From: Actinomycetes bacterium
GTDB taxonomy: Bacteria; Actinomycetota; Acidimicrobiia; Acidimicrobiales; Acidimicrobiaceae
Reading direction: 5' to 3'
Assembly (NCBI GenBank): GCA_021790735.1
Contig: JAJYGI010000038.1
Span: 1 to 42,201, forward strand
DNA length: 42,201 bases
Of the stretch, positions 21,248 through 30,026 are shown piece by piece. The notes beneath the pieces are model-generated. The model did not search any database, was not told the DNA's origin, and saw nothing but the letters and a program-made list of their open reading frames with translations. The translations under genes and the position numbers were made by a program. Position 1 is the stretch's first letter. Every line of letters begins with the position of its first letter.

Positions 21248-22891
21248 GTGTCCCAAGTTGGTCGAAATTGGTTTCAAGAAGCCATCTTTTACGAGGTTCT
21301 AATAAGGGGGTTTTATGACTCCAACGATGACGGAACCGGCGATATTAGAGGACTGATCGAAAAGCTTGACTACTTGGAGTGGTTAGGCGTAGACTGCATC
21401 TGGCTACTTCCGTTTTATAAGTCTCCTCTGCGAGACGGTGGTTACGATATCGCCGATTTTCTAACAGTCTTGCCTGCTTATGGAGACGTAGGCGAGTTGG
21501 AAACTCTAATTGGAAGGGCTCATCAGAAAAATATTAGAGTAATTGCCGATCTCGTCATGAACCACACCTCGGATCAACATCCATGGTTTTTGGAGTCTAA
21601 AAGAGATCGCAACAACCCTAGAGCAGACTGGTACGTATGGTCTGACACGGACGAGGACTATAAGGGTGCTCGGATCATCTTTGTTGACTCTGAGGTATCG
21701 AATTGGACGTACTCCCAAGAGCGTCAGCAGTTCTACTGGCACCGTTTCTTTAATCACCAGCCTGACCTCAACTATGACAATCCAGAGGTTCAAGAGGAGA
21801 TGGTAGGTGTACTTGACTACTGGCTAGACAAAGGGCTCGATGGGTTCCGATTGGATGCAGTTCCTTATCTCTTTGAACGAGAGGGTACCAACTGTGAAAA
21901 TCTCCAGGAGACACACGACTATCTAAAGCACATACGATCTCGTGTTGATAAGAGATATAAAGACAAGGTTCTTCTAGCGGAAGCTAACCAGTGGCCGAAA
22001 GACGTTGTTGACTACTTTGGGGACGGTGATGAGTGTCATATGTGCTTTAACTTCCCCATCATGCCTCGCCTATTTATGTCTGTCAAGATGGAGTCCGCTC
22101 GTCCAATTACGGAGACTATCGAACAGACTCCTGAGATTCCGAAAGGTTGCCAGTGGGGGATCTTCCTTCGAAACCATGACGAGCTAACGTTAGAGATGGT
22201 AACTGAAGAGGAACGGGACTTTATGTATCGTGCTTACGCTGCTGATCCTCTTATGCGTAGAAACGTTGGGATTGGACGACGACTTGCACCACTTATCGAC
22301 AACGACAGAAGGGTTGCGGAGTTGTTGCACGCACTTTTACTCTCTCTGCCAGGATCTCCAATCCTGTACTACGGCGACGAGATCCTCATGGGAGATAACA
22401 TCTACCTAGGAGATCGGGACTCTGTCCGAACGCCTATGCAGTGGACCCCTGATCGAAATGCAGGATTTTCAAGAGCCGACTTTGCTAAGCTGTATCTTCC
22501 TCCAAATATGGATCCAGTCTACGGATATGAGGCGCTAAACGTCGAGTCGCAGATGCGCAATCCTTCCTCATTTCTCAGATGGCTTCGTCACTTGCTCTGG
22601 ATCCGCCGCTCAGAAGGAGTCTTTGGTGTAGGTTCCCTACAGGTCCTAAACTCAGACAACTTGAGTTGTTTTGCCTTTGTGAGATCCATCGACGAGGAGG
22701 ACAAACATGTTCTGTGCGTCAATAATCTATCTAAATCAGCGCAACCGCTCTCGTTAGATCTATCGAAATATATTGGCAAGGTTCCTTATGAACTTCTTGG
22801 TCGAGTTCCGTTTCCAATGGTGGAAGCAACTCGTTATACCTTTACGCTTCCGCCTTATGGAGTATTTTGGTTCGATTTGGCGACAGAGTAA
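21248..22891 (+). CDS. treS: Trehalose synthase (maltose alpha-D-glucosyltransferase)
   Basis: WFQEAIFYEVLIRGFYDSNDDGTGDIRGLIEKLDYLEWLGVDCIWLLPFYKSPLRDGGYDI and YFGDGDECHMCFNFPIMPRLFM. Confidence 0.95.
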   Translation: MSQVGRNWFQEAIFYEVLIRGFYDSNDDGTGDIRGLIEKLDYLEWLGVDCIWLLPFYKSPLRDGGYDIADFLTVLPAYGDVGELETLIGRAHQKNIRVIADLVMNHTSDQHPWFLESKRDRNNPRADWYVWSDTDEDYKGARIIFVDSEVSNWTYSQERQQFYWHRFFNHQPDLNYDNPEVQEEMVGVLDYWLDKGLDGFRLDAVPYLFEREGTNCENLQETHDYLKHIRSRVDKRYKDKVLLAEANQWPKDVVDYFGDGDECHMCFNFPIMPRLFMSVKMESARPITETIEQTPEIPKGCQWGIFLRNHDELTLEMVTEEERDFMYRAYAADPLMRRNVGIGRRLAPLIDNDRRVAELLHALLLSLPGSPILYYGDEILMGDNIYLGDRDSVRTPMQWTPDRNAGFSRADFAKLYLPPNMDPVYGYEALNVESQMRNPSSFLRWLRHLLWIRRSEGVFGVGSLQVLNSDNLSCFAFVRSIDEEDKHVLCVNNLSKSAQPLSLDLSKYIGKVPYELLGRVPFPMVEATRYTFTLPPYGVFWFDLATE

Positions 22892-22911
22892 GGATAACCT
22901 GATGCAGGGGA

Positions 22912-24288
22912 GTGAATATGCCAAAGGATACCGAGACGGAGTCTGGTAAGAAACTTATCTCGCTAGATGAGATCCTTGCCTTGGCTCAGATCAAAGTCCC
23001 TCTAACTGAGATAACCCAGTTTGTGAGAAGATCTCGCTGGTATCTCGGTCGACAAAGTGCGACTTTGGAGTTTATGGTTTGTGGATATACAGACGTTGAT
23101 GGAGTCGATCCTTCGGTTCTCCACGTCATAGCTAAAGATGATGACGGAGGAGTCTGGAACCTTCCTTTGATTATCGCCTATGAGAGCTTGGATGGGACTC
23201 TCATCGCCGAGGTGCCAAGACCAGGAAGCAGTTCATGCTTCATCTACGATGCCACCTCCTTGAGAGTTGGACAAAAAGCTTTAATCGGCGATGTAGGGAA
23301 ATCAAAGGTGGAACCTAAGGTTTCGTCTAAGAGCTTTGAACAGTCGAATACGTCCTTTATCTACGACGACCTTTACTTCAAGCTCTATCGGCGCTTAGTT
23401 CCTCATAAAAATCGTGAAGTCAAGATCCTAGAGGGTCTATCGAGGGTTACTGAAGGCGAAGTTCCACAGGTTATAAAGGTGGGCGAGCGGTGTGGGTACA
23501 GTACCCATCTGATCCTAGAGTCTCTAGACGGCCAAGACCTTTACGGAGTGATAAAGGCGTTGTTAATGCACGGCGACGTAGAAAGGGTCAAGAAACATCT
23601 CTCGAACTTAGGTGTCTTGCTAGCGAGCATACATAGGTCACTACGGGGCCTATTTGGGTATGAGTCTATAACTACCGACCAACTTTACTTACGAGCTTAT
23701 AAGAGAGTGAGTGAGCGAATAGCGACGCTGGAGCCTTCGTACTCCAGCACCGACTACAACTCTAGCCAGATAGACGCGATAGCCGCTTCGCTCTCTGCAT
23801 ACATAGAAAGATCTCAACGGGGAGAGGACTCCAAGAGAGGGAGAACGTCCGCTAGCACACAGATTCAAGTAATCCACGGTGACCTACACCTTGGACAGAT
23901 CCTTATCTGTGGTGATCGCCAAACTTTGATCGACTTCGAAGGCGAAGTTCTTGGAGAGAAAGACGATTGGTTCAAGGCCAAGGAGTACGACCTAGCTGGA
24001 GTGGCAAGGTCGATACACTATGCCAGCTTCGAAAGCCGCTATCTGCTGACGGAGGCGGGAGAGATGGTTGTGAGTGAACTAGAAGACGCCTTTTTGGGAG
24101 CTTACTTGAGTGATCAAAGTACATACCTTGACTCGTCTGTGACTGCATTTGATCGAGATCTGTATGAGGTATTGAAGCTAGAAAAGGCTGTATATGAGCT
24201 AGAGTACGAGCTGAGAGCTCAGAGAGGGCTGCTTGCAATCCCTGCTAGTTTCCTATTAGGTAGGAGAGGTGAACAAGGCGATGAATGA
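22912..24288 (+). CDS. mak: Maltokinase
   Basis: SFIYDDLYFKLYRRLVPHKNREVKILEGL, IHGDLHLGQILICGDRQTLIDFEGE (kinase catalytic HGDLH). Sits between treS and glgB. Confidence 0.88.
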   Translation: MNMPKDTETESGKKLISLDEILALAQIKVPLTEITQFVRRSRWYLGRQSATLEFMVCGYTDVDGVDPSVLHVIAKDDDGGVWNLPLIIAYESLDGTLIAEVPRPGSSSCFIYDATSLRVGQKALIGDVGKSKVEPKVSSKSFEQSNTSFIYDDLYFKLYRRLVPHKNREVKILEGLSRVTEGEVPQVIKVGERCGYSTHLILESLDGQDLYGVIKALLMHGDVERVKKHLSNLGVLLASIHRSLRGLFGYESITTDQLYLRAYKRVSERIATLEPSYSSTDYNSSQIDAIAASLSAYIERSQRGEDSKRGRTSASTQIQVIHGDLHLGQILICGDRQTLIDFEGEVLGEKDDWFKAKEYDLAGVARSIHYASFESRYLLTEAGEMVVSELEDAFLGAYLSDQSTYLDSSVTAFDRDLYEVLKLEKAVYELEYELRAQRGLLAIPASFLLGRRGEQGDE

Positions 24289-26179
24289 ACTCAGGTACGC
24301 CTCAGATCTGGACCTATACCTCTTTGGTGAGGGCCGACATCAGATGGGATGGGAGTTTCTTGGAGCTCACTATGGTGAGTTTCAAGGAGAACTGGCGGTA
24401 CACTTCGCGGTGTGGGCTCCAGCAGCGCGCTCCATATCGGTGATTGGCGACTTCAATGGGTGGGACTATACCCATGGGTATATGTCACCTCGCGGAGACT
24501 CTGGTGTGTGGGAGTTTGTTTCAAAGCGGTGTCGGCCCGGAGACATATATAAGTTCTCGGTTGAGACCTCCTCAGGAGATCGCATCGAAAAAGCCGATCC
24601 TTATGCACTTTGGACCGAGGTACCTCCAAAGACAGGATCTCGAGTGATTGAGACTTTGGAGTTCGAATGGACAGATCAGGAGTGGATGACGAATCGACCT
24701 GAGTGGATTGGAGACTCGCCAGTTTCGATATACGAAGTTCATCTTGGTTCATTTATGTATGGTCGATATGAACAAAGCTACCTCTATGCCGTGGATGAGC
24801 TTGTTGGACACGTCAAGGAGTTGGGTTTTACTCATGTAGAACTCATGCCGATCAACGAGCACCCCTTTGGAGGTTCCTGGGGGTATCAAGGCACGTCATA
24901 TTTTGCCCCTTCTTCAAGGTGGGGAACTCCTTCAGAGCTTGCTGCTTTGGTGAATGCGTTTCATGAGCAGGACATAGGGGTAATCTTGGACTGGGTTCCT
25001 GGACACTTCGCAACTGATCTTCATGGACTGTTCCGCTTTGACGGTTCAGCGCTTTACGAACATCTTGATGAGATCCAAGGTATACATCCCGACTGGGGGT
25101 CGGCGATCTTTAACTTTGATCGCAAAGAGGTAAGAAGTTTTCTTCTCTCCTCCGCCTATTTCTGGGTAAGTAAGTATCATATAGATGCCCTGAGGGTGGA
25201 TGCGGTGGCATCGATGATATACCTGGACTACTCGAGGTCGAGCTGGGTTCCTAACGTCTACGGAGGGCGTGAGAATCTTGGTGCTATCTCTTTGCTGCAG
25301 GAGGTGAACACTATGGTGCCTCTCCTTTCAAAAGGTGCCGCTACTTTTGCAGAGGAGTCGACCGCTTTCCCAAAGGTGACTCAAAGTGTAGACGTAGGTG
25401 GTTTAGGTTTTGGGTTCAAGTGGAACATGGGTTGGATGCACGACACATTAGAGTACTTCTCTTACGATCCAATCTACCGCAAGTACCATCACGACCTTAT
25501 TACCTTCGGTCTCTTGTATGCATTCTCGGAGAACTTTGTACTCCCCCTCTCTCATGACGAGGTAGTTCACCAAAAAGGTTCATTATATGCAAAGATGTTT
25601 GGAGACGAGTGGCAACGGTTTGCTCACCTTAGAGCTCTATACGCGTGGATGTGGGCGTATCCAGGTAAGAAGCTGCTGTTTATGGGTTCTGAAGCTGGAC
25701 AAGGGTACGAGTGGAACGATGAAGTGAGACCTGACATGGGCTCTTCAGAGTTGCAAGAGAAGTTAAAGGGACTTGTGCATGACCTAAATCATATCTATCG
25801 AGGTACTCCACAGCTTTATCTCGCAGATCATAAGCCTGAGGGTTTTGCATGGGCGGTTGTTGACGATAGGGATTCAAATACCTTTGCCTTTACCCGAAAA
25901 GTTTCTCACCTGGCCCGTGAAGTCCTATGTGTGGCTAACTTTTCCCTTGCAGACCGTAGTGACTACGAGATTCCGGTAGAAGTTGACGGCACTTGGATGG
26001 AGGTGCTGAATACCGATTCAGTGCACTATGGGGGTTCAGGGAAAGGAAACTTGGGGTCTGTCAAAACCTCACGGACTACTCAGCCCTGGAACCTTAGGGA
26101 AGGGCCTGTTCTGTCAGTAACGTTGCCCGCGTTGAGCGTGGTTTACTTTTTATCTCCGCAAAACACTGACGAACTTTGA
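24269..26179 (+). CDS. glgB: 1,4-alpha-glucan branching enzyme
   Basis: HFAVWAPAARSISVIGDFNGWD, VELMPINEHPFGGSWGYQGTSYFAPSSRWGTP, DALRVDAVASMIYLDYSR, FAEESTAFPKVT. ATG at 24281 overlapping the mak stop is a plausible alternative start. Confidence 0.96.
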   Translation: MNKAMNELRYASDLDLYLFGEGRHQMGWEFLGAHYGEFQGELAVHFAVWAPAARSISVIGDFNGWDYTHGYMSPRGDSGVWEFVSKRCRPGDIYKFSVETSSGDRIEKADPYALWTEVPPKTGSRVIETLEFEWTDQEWMTNRPEWIGDSPVSIYEVHLGSFMYGRYEQSYLYAVDELVGHVKELGFTHVELMPINEHPFGGSWGYQGTSYFAPSSRWGTPSELAALVNAFHEQDIGVILDWVPGHFATDLHGLFRFDGSALYEHLDEIQGIHPDWGSAIFNFDRKEVRSFLLSSAYFWVSKYHIDALRVDAVASMIYLDYSRSSWVPNVYGGRENLGAISLLQEVNTMVPLLSKGAATFAEESTAFPKVTQSVDVGGLGFGFKWNMGWMHDTLEYFSYDPIYRKYHHDLITFGLLYAFSENFVLPLSHDEVVHQKGSLYAKMFGDEWQRFAHLRALYAWMWAYPGKKLLFMGSEAGQGYEWNDEVRPDMGSSELQEKLKGLVHDLNHIYRGTPQLYLADHKPEGFAWAVVDDRDSNTFAFTRKVSHLAREVLCVANFSLADRSDYEIPVEVDGTWMEVLNTDSVHYGGSGKGNLGSVKTSRTTQPWNLREGPVLSVTLPALSVVYFLSPQNTDEL

Positions 26180-26185
26180 CCTGGT

Positions 26186-26840
26186 TTATCGCAATGGAGC
26201 AGACGGTCTGCGATGGACGTGATCTGTAAGATAGTCGTTGGCCAACGCCTGGGTGTGCGAAGTTGCTGGGCGAGTCGGGGAGGGGACGTCGGCGGTTACC
26301 TCCCTAATCATACCAGCGGCGTTCTCGGAGCTCAGAAATGAAACGTCATACTTGACCGCAAGACAGGTGTCTTTTCTACGCAATGACGAGAGTGACGCCA
26401 ACTCAAGAGCACATTTGAAGTAGGAGTTTTCCCGCGCGAGTGGATTGGGCCAGGTTGCGCTAACAGGTGTACCCTGTTCATCTCCAGACTAGTTAACTGG
26501 TAAAGAGTTAGCGGAATAGATGGAAAAGAACCACTGGAGTACTCACTTGTTGGATTCGGATATGTTCCGGACCGCGACGCCAGGTGCCGAGAAGTCAGGA
26601 ATCGGCTCATGTCTCTGCTTGTTTTGGCTACGAAAACGTCGCTGTTTGCAGTGACGATTGTGGAGATCTCGCGACGGTGGTGATTGGATCCTTCATGTCA
26701 GGAGAGCGTTCTAATATCACCCTGATGCTGGCGGTCAGCGCTTGATTGTCTTGGTGTGGCCATCTATGATATCGAGACACAGCCGGACCAGAAAAGCATG
26801 GCGTTCGCTGAAGCTGTCTGGTTAACGCTTTGATCATTTT
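26186..26840 (-). pseudogene. Decayed IS110-family transposase C-terminal region
   Basis: Minus-strand fragments in successive frames are collinear with IS110 C-terminal features as recalled: MIKALTRQL...DPITTV, then MSRFLTSRHLASRSGTYPNPTSEYSSG (cf. DMSRFPTAxHLASWAGxxPGxxESAGK), then YFKCALELASLSSLRRKDTCLAVKY (cf. LxxAAWAASRTKDTYLAAxY). Interrupted by frameshifts. Confidence 0.5.
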
Positions 26841-26972
26841 GGAGATCCGTTTATGTAGGTATCGTTTTTACACATGTTGCTATTGCCATTTCAAAACGCT
26901 GGAGCCTCCAAGTTTTTCAGAGCGGCTCGCTCTTCAAGGTGAGCGCAAGTGAAGGCATTCGACCACTCAGTT

Positions 26973-27428
26973 TTACAAAACCCTCGTCATGAAGACGCTA
27001 TTCGGATCCTCCCTGTAGTCAGCGAATGGACTGCAGTACTGGAAGCCGTGCTTGAGATAGAGGCGTCGGGCAGGCTCGAAGAACTCGAACGATCCGGTTT
27101 CGAGGTACAGGCGCGAGAGCCCCATACGCTCCGACTCAGCGATGATGTGCTGGAGAAGTAGTGCTGCGACGCCGCTACGTCGGTAAGAGGGAGCGACCCG
27201 CATCGACTTGACCTCGCCGCTGGCGTCGTTAAGCTGTTTGACCGCAGCGCAACCTACGACCGATCCCTCGCAGAGTACGGTCCAGAACGTGACTGTTGAT
27301 GTCCGTAGCCCATCGAGGTCTAAAGCGTGCTTGCTCTGCGGTGGAGTGACAGCCTTCATCTCCTCGATGTGCGCTTCGAGGAACGCCGCGATTTCCGGGC
27401 CGGACAAGTCATCGACGACCAGCTCCAT
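26973..27428 (-). CDS. GNAT family N-acetyltransferase
   Basis: DDLSGPEIAAFLEAHIEEMKAVTPPQSKHALDLDGLR, GEVKSMRVAPSYRRSGVAALLLQHIIAES, LYLETGSFEFFEPARRLYLKHGFQYCSPFADYREDPNSVFMTRVL. Confidence 0.9.
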   Translation of the reverse strand: MELVVDDLSGPEIAAFLEAHIEEMKAVTPPQSKHALDLDGLRTSTVTFWTVLCEGSVVGCAAVKQLNDASGEVKSMRVAPSYRRSGVAALLLQHIIAESERMGLSRLYLETGSFEFFEPARRLYLKHGFQYCSPFADYREDPNSVFMTRVL

Positions 27429-28018
27429 CAGCTCTCCTCCTCGGTGCTCTGAAGGGATGATTTACACCCTCGGAGTGCAACAGCGACAGTGATTCGTGTG
27501 GCCCCACGTTTGGGCAGGCTCTGCTCAGTTTCGGTAACCGACGCTAGGGCGAGACAATATCGGCGCAATCTTGTATGGACGCCGAGACGGTAGAGGTTGA
27601 TCCGCCACCGATCCAAGATCGTGATCTCGCCTCTCACGTTGTCGCAGCGGGACTCCGTCTGGTTCAGGGCTTGAACATCTCGCACGCAAAGTGCTCGTAT
27701 GGTTCCTGAATCATTTGTCATGCTCGGCTCTAAAGCGTTCGTCTTCCACAACGGGATAACACCTTCCGCGTCCGCCGGACATTCAGCTTGTAGCGTCCAA
27801 CCCTTGGAAGTTGCTACGGTTGTGAGAGCGTCCGATGGGTGGTTGTGAACATGCTCGTTCCAGAAGTTGCGACAGCTGTCACCGGTCATCTCGCCGAAAG
27901 TAGGGCGTGGGGTTACCAGCTCTTCAAGATGACGGCAGTCGAAGGTGATTTCTCGTTTTATCACGTGGCCGACGTAGCGGTAGCGGGCCGATCCCGTTGG
28001 TGTAGCGAGAGAGCGCAT
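27428..28018 (-). CDS. Unclassified ORF possibly coupled to the downstream GNAT gene; may not be coding
   Basis: 196-codon open frame whose TGA overlaps the GNAT ATG (TGATG). No recognisable family and an unusual composition. Confidence 0.25.
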   Translation of the reverse strand: MRSLATPTGSARYRYVGHVIKREITFDCRHLEELVTPRPTFGEMTGDSCRNFWNEHVHNHPSDALTTVATSKGWTLQAECPADAEGVIPLWKTNALEPSMTNDSGTIRALCVRDVQALNQTESRCDNVRGEITILDRWRINLYRLGVHTRLRRYCLALASVTETEQSLPKRGATRITVAVALRGCKSSLQSTEEES

Positions 28019-28613
28019 CTACTCAGTGCATAAGCTAAGGCAGCCATTGCCATATGGTATCAGCTGACTGCCTTTCCTGCTTCAAGATGACCTTGCCCGC
28101 CGAGGCAAAGATCAGCGATAAAAGGGAAGCGGACAGATTTTGGGAACTCTTTGACCAGTACGACGGCCCATAGTCAAGGTTAGAGATGTTTTAAGCGCGT
28201 ATGAGTACTGCTTAAATAACCTTATCCAATGGCTTATACGACTAGAGATAAAAAAATAGTGAACGTGGGTACTCAGGGTAGTAATGAGCCATCGCTCAAA
28301 TGGTAATACCCTTTGATAAGGCATTCACTTGTAATGTATCGATACAGTCGATACGAGAGGTATCGTGTTCGCTACCGCATGAAACAAGCTTTAACGATGT
28401 TGACGAATTAACCCGACCGACTCGACCGGTGAGAGCTACTTTTTCAGAGATGATACGGTGAGCTCCAGCTTTGAGGTAGGGGTGGACACTGACATGAGTA
28501 GTCCGACATTAGTCACCAGATTCCCATCAATCATGACAGCCTCGATAGCTTCTGACCTGGTATAGCTATCTCGAATAAAGTATGCTCATCAAGTAGTTTG
28601 TTGTTCTTTACTT

Positions 28614-28646
28614 TGCACTCCTTTAGCTCAAGGGAGAGCATTTTTT
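28614..28646 (+). terminator. Intrinsic-terminator-like hairpin with T-tract, with no annotated plus-strand gene upstream
   Basis: TGC A CTCCTT tagctc AAGGGAG A GCA followed directly by TTTTTT (28641-28646). 9-bp stem with one bulge and one mismatch. Confidence 0.5.
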
Positions 28647-28986
28647 CTTATAGTGCAACCTACTCTTCTCGTAACTCCAAATGAATGTCATGAGGACACT
28701 CACATTGAGATACTGGACAATAGACACGATCTCTACTAAAGCGCTAGAGCTAATAATCCCAAGAGGTGGACTAGACAGATCATTCGAAACTGGAGTCCAA
28801 CGAACGGTACTTGGACTACGCCTCCAAGGGATAGATCTCCGACTCCATGACTAGCTATAGGAAGTGGGTAGTAGAAGCAGAACATTAAAGGCAACACCGA
28901 CTCTTTAGAGCTTTATATACGAGTCTCTAATATATGAGAGTTGGGAGATATTGAAGTCAAGCAACCAACTAAAGTAGAAGGTACCT

Positions 28987-29016
28987 AAGCATTAACTGCC
29001 TTGACAGTTAATGCTT
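28987..29016. promoter_or_regulatory. Perfect 12-bp inverted repeat upstream of the PTOX-like gene
   Basis: AAGCATTAACTG-CCTTGA-CAGTTAATGCTT. Overlaps TTGACA (29001-29006), with TATAGA at 29021-29026. Confidence 0.55.
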
Positions 29017-29101
29017 GACGTATAGACGATGCGCTAGCTGCGACATGTGAAATTTTGCCTCACGCTATGTCCAAGAGAACTCGAACAGAGGAGGTGTTGA
29101 T

Positions 29102-29833
29102 GTGTCTAAAGATTCGACTGATCACGGTTCTAGCTCCGAATCCGATCAGGATCACGGTAGGTCGGCGGTTGGAGCGCTCGGGAATTTGAACGCACAACAA
29201 CGTAAAGAAGAGCAGTCGAAGACGCTCTCCAGTCGTCGCAGACGCTATGGCGTGTTGGCTCGATTGCTCTTTGTTTCTCTTGATGCTATCTACGGTAAAA
29301 AACGTAATCTATCTAAATTCAAAGTCTTGGAGCTTGTGGCCCGCGTTCCGTATCAGTCTTGGGAGCAGGTCGCTTATATTGCGATTACTCATGTTTCAGA
29401 TCGTGTTGCTATGGCGAAACGCATTCATGATCGAGTGGTTGAATCTAGAGGACAACAAGATAATGAGCAGTGGCACCTACTAATCCTTGAGGAACTGATT
29501 GCAGACTGGCAGATAAAGGAGGGCTATTTTAAATTTACTGTCCTACCTCAGTTTATTGCATTTGTCTACTATCAAGTATCAGTGCTCTTGTACATTGTTC
29601 GTCCGTCAATGAGTTATCGCTTAAATGCAGACTTTGAGGATCACGCTGAACATGAGTATATGGAACTCGTAGCAGAGCATCCTGAGTGGGAGGAAATGAA
29701 GTTTCATTCGACGCTCGGTGAAGAGTACGGACACTATGAGTCTCTTGCAGATCTGTTTAGACAGATCGGCTACGACGAGAGAGTTCACAAATTGGAAAGT
29801 GAACGCCATATGAAAGAGCCGCGCTTTCGCTAA
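29102..29833 (+). CDS. Alternative oxidase superfamily di-iron quinol oxidase, plastid terminal oxidase (PTOX)-like
   Basis: FKVLELVARVPYQSW, DNEQWHLLILEELI, LPQFIAFVYYQVSVLLYIVRPSMSYRLNADFEDHAEHEY and LADLFRQIGYDERVH correspond to PTOX blocks LETIARVPYFAF / NEMHHLLIMEEL / HIATFYYFMTVFLYILSPRMAYHFSECVESHAYE / LYDVFVNIRDDEAEH. Putative Fe ligands: E77, E122, H125, E179, E226, H229. AGAGGAGGTG upstream. Confidence 0.88.
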   Translation: MSKDSTDHGSSSESDQDHGRSAVGALGNLNAQQRKEEQSKTLSSRRRRYGVLARLLFVSLDAIYGKKRNLSKFKVLELVARVPYQSWEQVAYIAITHVSDRVAMAKRIHDRVVESRGQQDNEQWHLLILEELIADWQIKEGYFKFTVLPQFIAFVYYQVSVLLYIVRPSMSYRLNADFEDHAEHEYMELVAEHPEWEEMKFHSTLGEEYGHYESLADLFRQIGYDERVHKLESERHMKEPRFR

Positions 29834-29996
29834 CCCTAGCCATCAGGAGTGGGGAAGTTTCAAGGATGTATCGGGTTTTGATGTTGGTTTATATTGGGAA
29901 ACGGCGCGATTAGCGGGAGTTACGTGAAGTGCCACGAGGATGGATGTACAGACGTGAGCATGTTTTATAGAAGGATTTGAGGACAAGTAGTGGATC

Positions 29997-30026
29997 TCGC
30001 ATCTATAGCTGTCGCTATCGATGCGA
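29997..30026. other. Strong stem-loop downstream of the PTOX-like gene
   Basis: TCGCATC-t-ATAGC-tgtc-GCTAT-c-GATGCGA: 12 bp plus one mismatch, 4-nt loop. Confidence 0.6.

Noticed and set aside
26949-27492. Plus-strand ORFs opposite the GNAT gene
   Set aside because: The minus-strand GNAT protein is clearly the real product; the plus frames are shadows.
28624-28640. TAGCTCAAGGGAGAGCA looks like a tRNA D-arm
   Set aside because: No matching acceptor stem, anticodon stem or T-arm around it. The hairpin plus T6 fits a terminator better.
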